DNA of 12,382 nt from JANNWF01 sp052390415 (GTDB lineage Bacteria; Pseudomonadota; Gammaproteobacteria; Xanthomonadales; Xanthomonadaceae), in the NCBI GenBank assembly GCA_052390415.1, contig JBQTGY010000144.1:1-12382 (forward strand). The letters run 5' to 3'. Positions within the stretch are counted from its first letter, which is position 1, and the number at the start of each line of letters is the position of its first letter. The notes under the pieces are model-generated. The model saw only the letters and a program-made list of their open reading frames with translations, was not told where the DNA came from and searched no databases. The translations under genes and the position numbers were made by a program. Shown here piece by piece: positions 6,192-12,382 of this stretch.

Positions 6192-7726
6192 ATCAACGGT
6201 CCAACTTTGGGTAGCCGGATCAGGAAAGCCTGCTCATCCGCCGTCAGTACCCTTCCGCGCAACAACCAGAACACCAAGGTTGTCGCCGCCGCTGCGTACA
6301 GCATCGCGGAGGCCGGGGCCATTCGCCATCGCGAGACGATGACGATCGGCTCGATGGCCTGCGCTGAAATCGCCAGCACCGAAAAAACGACGATGACCGG
6401 CAACACGACGGGCCAAAGCGCCGATAGAAATTGGCGGATGCTCAGATGCAGCGCGCGCATCAGTTGAGTGGCAAACCAGGCGTTGGCAAGCACACAGGCG
6501 ATGGCGGTGCCCAATGCGGCGCCTTCTTTTCCGTAGACCTGGATCAGCGTCAAGGTCAGCGGCGCATTGCAGATCATCGCGATCAAAGCGCGGCGGAGTT
6601 CCAACGAAGCGCGGCCAATCGCCTGTGCACAGATGGACAAGGGCAGCACCAGCAGGTTGGCGATCAAGGCAACTGTCAGCAGCATGAACACGGCTGCAGC
6701 GTGATAGCCAACCTGACCGACCCAAGCGAACAGCCCGATCGGCGCCACCGCAAGCGGAAGCAACAAGAAGAACCCAATCCCGATGATGGTTATGCGCAGC
6801 ATTTGTACAGCGGGTGCCGCCAGACTCTCGTCGCGCGCGTGTTGTCGCGTCCACACCGGAGTCAGGGCCGCAAAAGGAGCCTGCGGTAGTTGTCCCAACG
6901 CTTGTGCGGAGCGACTTGCCACTTCGTAGTGCGATACTTCCGAGGGCGTGACCACGCCAGCGATGATGAGTTTGTCGAACTGGAACATGACAAAGGTGGC
7001 GAGGTCGCTGAGCTGCAATGCGCTGCCGTGCCGAAACATTGCCGCCATCAGTTTCAGTTCGATGTGGCGCCTGCGCATTTTCCAATGCACCCGACGTCGG
7101 GTCCAAACCGCCGCAAGACTCTGCACCAGCAACAGCGCAAATGTGTTGGCGAACAGCAGCAGATCCAGGCGTTCGGTAAGGAATGCGACTGGCCAGGTCA
7201 ACACGGCACCGGTCAACGACTGCGCAACCGAGGTGACCGCGAAGGCGCGCATGCGGCCAGAGGACTGCATCAGTGAGTTCGCACACCGCAGCAGTGCGAC
7301 CGCGGCGACTGTGGAATACACCCAGAGGATGCAATTCGCCGGACTCAGCAGCGGTGTTTCCGGAAGCTGAAGCCAAGCCGCGATGGGTTCGACCACGGAC
7401 AGCAGCAAGACTCCGCCCAAACAATAGACGATGAATGTGCAAAGCAGGGCATTCGACAGCACGGCATCCAGCGATGGACTGGCTGGCGCACCCATGGAAT
7501 TCGTTCTGCTCTGCGCCAGCGATGCCCACCGCACTACCGCTGAACTCAGGCCGAATTCCAATGTGCCGAACGCAAAGACGCCGCCCAACAGCACTGCCCA
7601 CGCGCCGAATTGAAGGTGCCCCAAGGACGACATCAGAATCGGCAGGCCAAGAATGCCCAGCGCAATGGAGATACCGCGGGCCAGCAACAGCCACATCCCG
7701 TCGCCCGCTTGACGCAAGCCAGTCAC
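6140..7726 (-). CDS. Polysaccharide flippase, Wzx/MATE-like (lipopolysaccharide or exopolysaccharide export)
   Basis: This 528-residue, very hydrophobic protein looks like a flippase of the polysaccharide biosynthesis family (MOP superfamily), which moves lipid-linked sugar units across the inner membrane. The start (about residues 11-75, with LLLARGISIALGILGLPILM and LGHLQFGAWAVLLG) matches the typical first two helices, where a small loop reads G-x-x-x-F/Y-G-x-W. About 12-14 helices can be counted. The GTG start at 7726 overlaps the upstream gene's stop by 4 bases (GTGA), so coupled translation is likely; an ATG at 7696 is the alternative. Its end runs 52 bases into the end of ctaB on the other strand. 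The sugar cargo cannot be read from the sequence. Confidence 0.82.
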   Translation of the reverse strand: MTGLRQAGDGMWLLLARGISIALGILGLPILMSSLGHLQFGAWAVLLGGVFAFGTLEFGLSSAVVRWASLAQSRTNSMGAPASPSLDAVLSNALLCTFIVYCLGGVLLLSVVEPIAAWLQLPETPLLSPANCILWVYSTVAAVALLRCANSLMQSSGRMRAFAVTSVAQSLTGAVLTWPVAFLTERLDLLLFANTFALLLVQSLAAVWTRRRVHWKMRRRHIELKLMAAMFRHGSALQLSDLATFVMFQFDKLIIAGVVTPSEVSHYEVASRSAQALGQLPQAPFAALTPVWTRQHARDESLAAPAVQMLRITIIGIGFFLLLPLAVAPIGLFAWVGQVGYHAAAVFMLLTVALIANLLVLPLSICAQAIGRASLELRRALIAMICNAPLTLTLIQVYGKEGAALGTAIACVLANAWFATQLMRALHLSIRQFLSALWPVVLPVIVVFSVLAISAQAIEPIVIVSRWRMAPASAMLYAAAATTLVFWLLRGRVLTADEQAFLIRLPKVGPLIQRLLPMSGVTSPEGSK

Positions 7727-9033
7727 GTGGGTCGAATCCCACCGGTGAGGTCATGTTCTGCGCGGGCTGCGTTGGCGAGCCAGAGCCCAAGTACCAGATT
7801 CAGGGGAAAGTGCTCGGGAAGGTTGAGCGTGATGCTGGAAACGAGCATCGCAATGCCCACCGGTCGCGATTGCGGACTGCGCCAGATCGCCAGCAGCATC
7901 AAGCCATAACAAAGCACCACGCCCACCCCGCCCACCTGCCAGAACAACGCTGCGGGCATGGAATCGCCTACCGGGTGATCACCTGGCGTGGTGGCTTGAG
8001 TCGGCGTGCCTGAAAGCGTGGCGTAGGCATTGGAGCCTGCACCAAAACGATGTCCGAACGCGGCTTCGGTCAACGACACGTTTCGCTTGGCATAGACCTC
8101 GACGGGATAGATTCTTCCCCATAAGGAATCATGGATATCCTCCCGGCCGGTGACCTCGGGCAAGGCAAGCCAACCCGCTATTGCCAGCGGCGCCGCTGCC
8201 AACAGAATGGCGACCCGGTGATGCTTGCGCATGCACAAATACGCCGTGCCGATAGCCGCGATTGCTGCCGCGGCCCAGCCGGTGGCAGAAGCACTGGCGA
8301 TGAGAATCGCGGCCGCCCCCGCACTGATCAAGATCAAGCTTCTTCGCGTGTACTGGCCCCAGCACATCGCCATCGCCCAGGTGACCACCGTGAAGGCCCC
8401 CAAGGACGTTGGCACATTGAAGGTGCCCACCGGACGGGCCACATACTCGTCGCCAATGATCACGAAATAGATCATCAAGCCGCGCTGAATTTCGAACGGA
8501 ATCAGAACCAGTTGGACTGCCAACACCCACACAAAGGCGCGTGTGACATGGCGGCATGCGCTGGCATCGGCGAGCGCAGCACCCGCAGCACCGAGCACCC
8601 ACGACGCTGTTGCCCGACAACCCGCAAGTATTGCCAGCCAAAATCCACCCAGCCAAGCCGTCACTGCCGACAAGGCGGTCAGCACGAACACGCCGAGATA
8701 GCTCAGCGCCAGCAGGCGCGGCAGCCGCATATGGCGCAGGTTCAACAGCAGTAGAACGAGCACCGCCAGCCAGACCAGCTCCTTGATTCCCTTCGTCGCC
8801 AGCCACAACCATCGGTCCACTTCATGCAACGTTGAACCGAAGCGCAACATCTCGAAATAGGGGCCCATTTCGCCCGTTTGACTGATCGAACGGAAGAACC
8901 GCGTCTGGTACGCGTGCCAATAGACCTCCGGCTGCAACCACCCCACGCGTCGCGCCCAGAACACGACACCGTTGAGTAGCGTGGCCACGGCGGCAAAGCA
9001 GGCGATGAACCGCATGTCAAGGAGGCGACTCAC
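7723..9033 (-). CDS. O-antigen ligase/polymerase-like membrane protein (Wzy/WaaL type)
   Basis: This 436-residue protein has about 10-12 membrane helices and a large loop before the last ones, the layout of O-antigen ligases and Wzy polymerases. Visible family-like elements are RPVGTFNVPTSLGAF (residues 200-214), ALPEVTGREDIHDSLWGRI (290-308, resembling the GR-x-x-x-W motif), FGHRFGAGSNAY (326-337) and a helix starting GDSMPAALFWQVGGVGVV. These proteins join or polymerise lipid-linked glycans on the periplasmic side; ligase and polymerase cannot be told apart here. It is the first gene of a two-gene unit with the flippase. The start is a GTG at 9033 with GAGAAG upstream; an in-frame ATG at 9015 would remove six residues. 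Confidence 0.75.
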   Translation of the reverse strand: MSRLLDMRFIACFAAVATLLNGVVFWARRVGWLQPEVYWHAYQTRFFRSISQTGEMGPYFEMLRFGSTLHEVDRWLWLATKGIKELVWLAVLVLLLLNLRHMRLPRLLALSYLGVFVLTALSAVTAWLGGFWLAILAGCRATASWVLGAAGAALADASACRHVTRAFVWVLAVQLVLIPFEIQRGLMIYFVIIGDEYVARPVGTFNVPTSLGAFTVVTWAMAMCWGQYTRRSLILISAGAAAILIASASATGWAAAAIAAIGTAYLCMRKHHRVAILLAAAPLAIAGWLALPEVTGREDIHDSLWGRIYPVEVYAKRNVSLTEAAFGHRFGAGSNAYATLSGTPTQATTPGDHPVGDSMPAALFWQVGGVGVVLCYGLMLLAIWRSPQSRPVGIAMLVSSITLNLPEHFPLNLVLGLWLANAARAEHDLTGGIRPT

Positions 9034-9416
9034 TCAAACGTGCTTCTCATTGACCATACTTACAGATTCCGTGTTTCACGATTCAGTGTTTGAAGCCAGC
9101 AGGCGGCACGAGGAGCGCAGTCACTGCTTGGCAGTATGCAATTCCGGCAAAGTGAACTGATCCTGCCGGCCGCGTGGCATTGCTCCCCGCGCAAGCTCAG
9201 CCACGCATCGGCGAGGAGTGGACCGGGGGTGAAGTCTGCTTGCAGAACGGGTGCGGCGACAAGCGCCGAAGGCGTTGGCGCATGGGTAACGCGCCATGCA
9301 GTAGCTCTGAAGAACCGAACTATTTCTGTGTGCGACGTGGCCGGGCTTCAGGTGTTCGCGCCATAGTCGAGCCGCTGCTGACAGGCCATCGGATGCCGCG
9401 GGGAGCGGGATTCATC
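9034..9416. other. 383-base gap without a convincing gene; upstream region of the wzy-like/flippase pair
   Basis: Both flanking genes are on the minus strand, so this stretch should hold the end of the caspase transcript and the promoter of the sugar-export pair. I found no tRNA, no good -35/-10 pair and no frame with family resemblance. Two adjacent inverted repeats stand out: CGGCG/CGCCG at 9254-9258 and 9264-9268 (5-base loop), and TGGCGC/GCGCCA at 9276-9281 and 9291-9296 (9-base loop). No T run follows either on either strand. A plus-strand frame open from about 9156 onward runs antisense into the caspase gene and looks like a high-GC shadow. Confidence 0.5.
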
Positions 9417-11384
9417 TCAGCGCGGCACAAAGAACAGTTCGCCGCGCTCATGACCGGCAAATTGCAGCGGGGCCATTTCAGGCCGTTGCGCGAAGGACTG
9501 CGCCACGGGGTCGCTGGCGATTCGTGTTCGAAGTTCTCGGAACAGGCGTTGCGCTTCCAGCGCGCCTTGCGCGTCGCTGAGCACGCGTGCCAGAGCGCTG
9601 GCAAAGGTGGAAACGGTTCCGCTGCTGGATTCCGGCACCGGGCGCAAACCACCAGAAGTGATGGCCACTCGCGAGCGACCTGCTGCGCTGACGTCTGCCC
9701 AGGCTTGCCATTGTTCGGCGGGCAGCAGCTCGGTTGGCGGTTGCGCGGCGACACGAGTCAAGGTGCCGGAGTAACACGAGTCGGCGACCACCAGAAGATG
9801 GCGGGCGTCACTGACAGCCAGCATGTCGGTGATCACCCGATTGGCGATCCATGTTTTCGGGTCATCGCGTTGACCATCGGAGGGAATCCAATAGCCTTGT
9901 TGCTGGCCATCGATTTCGCCATGTCCGGCGAAATAGATCAGGCCAGAATCTTCATTGGCCAGCGATTGCCGAAACGTGTGCAGCGCCAGCAACAGATCAA
10001 GCCGGGTCGGGTCGGCGATCACCTGAACGTCAAAACCGAATCGATCACGCAACACGGCGGCCAGCAAGTCGGCATCGGCACGCGGAGTGGGCAAGCCCGG
10101 ATAGGTTTGGTATCCGGAGATGGCGACCAACAAGGCCTTCTGCGCGCCGCTGCGCATCGCTTTGGGCACCGGCCGCGCAGCGATCGGCAATGGCGTTGCG
10201 GTGCCATTGGCCGCCGGTGGCAGCAACAAGAAGTCAGCGCGGGTTTCGCTGCCACCGCGGGCGCGCGCGATCACCGTGACTTCGCGTTCGCTCAGGCCGG
10301 CGAGCGCAACCTCGAAGCGGCCTTCGCCATCGATCACCACCTGTTGGCCATCGACCTCGATGGCGGCCACGGCATCGGCGGGAATGGCGCGACCACTCAG
10401 GCTCAGCGACGTGTCCGCCGACTTCAACAACGCGACTGGCCGACCACGGGCGGCAAGAATCACCGGGCGGTCCAGGCGCAGGGTGAGATCCGGTCCGATC
10501 TGCACATACGGTTCGCTGACGACGCTGCCGCTACGCGCACGCAATTTCTCGATCTCTGATTGTTGCGCGCTGATTTCGCGCTCGCGCTCCTTGATCGATT
10601 CCTCGAGCACGCGCCACACGCCTTCGACTGCCACATCGGTGCTCTTGCGCTTCAACTCGTCATACTGCTTGCGCAGTTCGCGCATCGCCGACACCGAGGC
10701 GTCGAGTGCGGCACTGCGCTCGACCAGTTGTTGCCGCAGGCCCGCCACTTCGGATTCGCTGCGTTGTTGTTGTGAGCGCAGTTCTTCGATCTCGCTGCGC
10801 AGTTCAGCGGCACGCAGGGCATCACTGCTGTAGACCAGTGCTTCCGCATTGGCATCCAAGGCCTTCCGGAAATAACTCAAGGCGCGTTCGCGATCAGCAG
10901 GCACTCCGAGGCCGTTCTCATACAGATGGCCGAGGTTTTGCTGAGCCTTGCGCGAACCCGCCGCTGCCGCGCGCTCAAACCAGGTGCGTGCGTTGGCGTA
11001 GTCGGGCGCCTGACCCAGACCCTTGGCGTAGGCCTCGCCAAGAATGTTCATCGCCTCCACATCGCCGCCTTCGGCGCTGCTGGACCACGCCTGCACGGAT
11101 GAGGCCAAGGTCACACGGTCATAGGCGACATATTCGCCGCCTCGATACGCGCACTCGAATTGCGGCAACCGCGCCGGTCGACGCGCGGTCAGGAAGCCCT
11201 TGATCTTGCCGACGCGACGCACTTGCCCCGGCAACAGACAATCCACCACCAACACATCATCGGCCGACTTCGGAAATCCGTCCGCGGCCGCCGCTGGTGT
11301 GGGCAGGCCGCTGGCGAGCGTCAACATGGCCAGCCCCAATACAACGCCAAGGCGCTGAGTAATGGGACAGATGATGGCGGTCAT
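9417..11384 (-). CDS. Secreted caspase-like peptidase (family C14) with Sel1 repeats and coiled coil
   Basis: This 655-residue, multi-domain protein starts with a signal peptide (about residues 1-34, hydrophobic VVLGLAMLTLASGL, then AAAA-D), so it is probably periplasmic or exported. Residues 44-90 form a small conserved-looking region starting VVDCLLPGQVRR with Cys49 and Cys78. Two Sel1-type repeats follow (about 107-143 and 144-179), then a charged coiled coil (about 190-285), a beta-rich region (about 293-388) and a C-terminal caspase domain (about 413-655). The His/Cys dyad is present: His488 in YFAGHGE and Cys537 in VADSCYSG; AITSGG (574-579) fits the substrate pocket. The frame is open up to 11711, overlapping the upstream gene, but the ATG at 11384 gives the signal peptide. 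It starts 11 bases after the autotransporter gene, so one operon. Substrate unknown. Confidence 0.88.
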   Translation of the reverse strand: MTAIICPITQRLGVVLGLAMLTLASGLPTPAAAADGFPKSADDVLVVDCLLPGQVRRVGKIKGFLTARRPARLPQFECAYRGGEYVAYDRVTLASSVQAWSSSAEGGDVEAMNILGEAYAKGLGQAPDYANARTWFERAAAAGSRKAQQNLGHLYENGLGVPADRERALSYFRKALDANAEALVYSSDALRAAELRSEIEELRSQQQRSESEVAGLRQQLVERSAALDASVSAMRELRKQYDELKRKSTDVAVEGVWRVLEESIKEREREISAQQSEIEKLRARSGSVVSEPYVQIGPDLTLRLDRPVILAARGRPVALLKSADTSLSLSGRAIPADAVAAIEVDGQQVVIDGEGRFEVALAGLSEREVTVIARARGGSETRADFLLLPPAANGTATPLPIAARPVPKAMRSGAQKALLVAISGYQTYPGLPTPRADADLLAAVLRDRFGFDVQVIADPTRLDLLLALHTFRQSLANEDSGLIYFAGHGEIDGQQQGYWIPSDGQRDDPKTWIANRVITDMLAVSDARHLLVVADSCYSGTLTRVAAQPPTELLPAEQWQAWADVSAAGRSRVAITSGGLRPVPESSSGTVSTFASALARVLSDAQGALEAQRLFRELRTRIASDPVAQSFAQRPEMAPLQFAGHERGELFFVPR

Positions 11385-11395
11385 GGTCGAGCTAC

Positions 11396-12382
11396 TCAGA
11401 ACTCGAAGCGCAGCCCGCCGCGCACCGCCCAGGCGTCGACCTTGTCGTAACCCAGCAGTTGCGAATACGAGGCGAACCACTGGAAGCCGCGACTGCCGAT
11501 GAAGGTCATGCCGACCTCGCCGCGGCCGAAGTTGCGGTCGGATTCTTCGATGAACACCGGGGTCGAGCGTTGCTCGGGTCGTACCCGCAGGAAGGGCGTG
11601 ATGCTGAAGGCATCGTTGCGGGTTTCGCGGGACAGGTCCAGCGACACATAGGGCTGGATCGCACCGCTCTCGATGCTGAAAGAACGCGACAGGCTCTGGC
11701 TGAAGGTCCACAGCAACGAGTCGATGTCCTGGTCGGCAAAAATCAGGTCATTGATGTCGGCGCCGTTTTCGGTGAAGCCGTCGATATCCGTGCTTGACCA
11801 CAACAGCGATCCGCGCGGGCTCCACACCCATTCGCCAAAGGGTACGTCCCAGCCACCGCCGATGGAAAACGACGTCTGGCCCGCATCGGTTTCGCCCAAG
11901 GCGGTGCTGCGGCCAAAGCCTTGACCCAACAGACTCAGATCAACCACTCGTGCTTGCTCGTAGTCGTTCCAGAGTTTGGCGACGGCAAAGTCGAGATAGG
12001 CGCGGTCAGAGACCAACCACGTGCCGTAGGCGGTGAGTGAAAAACCCTGCGTGTCGAGTCCACCACCATCGTCATCCAGATCGCTGTCGAGCTCCGACCA
12101 ACCCAGCGCCGCACCGCCGATCACGGTGTCGCTGAAGCGCCAATCCACACCGCCCAACACGCTGTAACCATCAAAATCGAAACCGACCTCAAACGCGCTG
12201 GCGTCGCGCTCACCACCGATGCGGGTGACGTTGAGAAAGGCACCCAGGCGTTGATCCAGCAGACCACCGCCGAAGCCTTCATCGGCGGCCGGCTCCTCAG
12301 CGGCAGCCAGCGCATTGAACATCATGCCCAGCGGTACCTGCTGGCCGCCATAGTTGAAGGCCACGTCATCCAGCGACACGCC
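11396..12382 (-). CDS. Autotransporter-type outer-membrane beta-barrel protein (C-terminal part)
   Basis: This is the last 328 codons of a protein whose start lies beyond the window; the codon at the edge is in frame and the GTG at 12379 is probably an internal valine. The sequence alternates polar and hydrophobic residues in amphipathic strands rich in Gly, Ser, Asp and aromatics, for example SFSIGGGWDVPFGEWVW and GMTFIGSRGFQWFASYSQLL. It ends in GGLRFEF, with the terminal phenylalanine used by the outer-membrane insertion machinery. This fits the autotransporter beta-domain (12-strand barrel). Any passenger domain is upstream and unseen. The caspase-like gene follows after 11 bases in the same direction, suggesting joint expression. 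Confidence 0.88.
   Translation of the reverse strand, partial: GVSLDDVAFNYGGQQVPLGMMFNALAAAEEPAADEGFGGGLLDQRLGAFLNVTRIGGERDASAFEVGFDFDGYSVLGGVDWRFSDTVIGGAALGWSELDSDLDDDGGGLDTQGFSLTAYGTWLVSDRAYLDFAVAKLWNDYEQARVVDLSLLGQGFGRSTALGETDAGQTSFSIGGGWDVPFGEWVWSPRGSLLWSSTDIDGFTENGADINDLIFADQDIDSLLWTFSQSLSRSFSIESGAIQPYVSLDLSRETRNDAFSITPFLRVRPEQRSTPVFIEESDRNFGRGEVGMTFIGSRGFQWFASYSQLLGYDKVDAWAVRGGLRFEF

Noticed and set aside
6234..7790. Long minus-strand frame (about 518 codons) within the flippase gene
   Set aside because: It is another frame of the same DNA; the alternative has the membrane-helix pattern and flippase motifs, while this one is rich in Arg, Ala and His without helices.
9136..9366. 76-codon plus-strand frame in the gap, considered as a small gene or relic
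   Set aside because: No ribosome site, no recognisable motif and no coding-like third-position bias by eye.
9174..10559. 461-codon open frame on the plus strand
   Set aside because: Most of it lies antisense to the caspase-like gene, whose protein has clear catalytic motifs and domain order. Long antisense frames are common in high-GC DNA, and the translation shows no recognisable family.
11385..11711. 109-codon upstream extension of the caspase-like protein
   Set aside because: It overlaps the autotransporter barrel in another frame, and only the ATG at 11384 puts a signal peptide at the N-terminus.

Overview
The window is bacterial DNA that most resembles a gammaproteobacterium of the Xanthomonas/Lysobacter type (order Lysobacterales). 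This is inferred from the high GC content, a cytochrome oxidase gene order much like the one I remember from Pseudomonas and Xanthomonas relatives, and a heptanucleotide tandem repeat in a gene gap. No ribosomal or other marker gene is present, so the assignment is tentative.

Positions 1-6191 hold the downstream part of an aa3-type cytochrome c oxidase locus. In order: the 3' end of subunit I (ctaD), a 39-codon single-helix protein, the CuB chaperone Cox11/CtaG, subunit III (ctaE), a small two-helix DUF2909 protein on the opposite strand, a SURF1 protein, a membrane-anchored protein with a CxxxC pair that looks SCO-like, heme A synthase (COX15/CtaA) and heme O synthase (CtaB). Together they supply two structural subunits, copper insertion and both steps from heme B to heme A. 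The 282-base gap before ctaB carries ten perfect copies of a 7-base repeat.

Positions 6140-9033, on the minus strand, hold two polytopic membrane proteins with a 4-base start/stop overlap: an O-antigen ligase/polymerase-like protein, then a polysaccharide flippase. The flippase end overlaps the ctaB end by 52 bases, tail to tail. No glycosyltransferases accompany the pair here. A 383-base gap without a convincing gene (9034-9416) lies upstream of it.

Positions 9417-12382, also on the minus strand, hold the 3' part of an autotransporter-type outer-membrane beta-barrel protein followed 11 bases later by a caspase-like peptidase (metacaspase-type His/Cys dyad). The peptidase has a signal peptide, Sel1 repeats and a coiled coil. 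The pairing of an apparently exported caspase-fold protease with a surface beta-barrel is the least conventional part of the window and the best candidate for an undescribed system.
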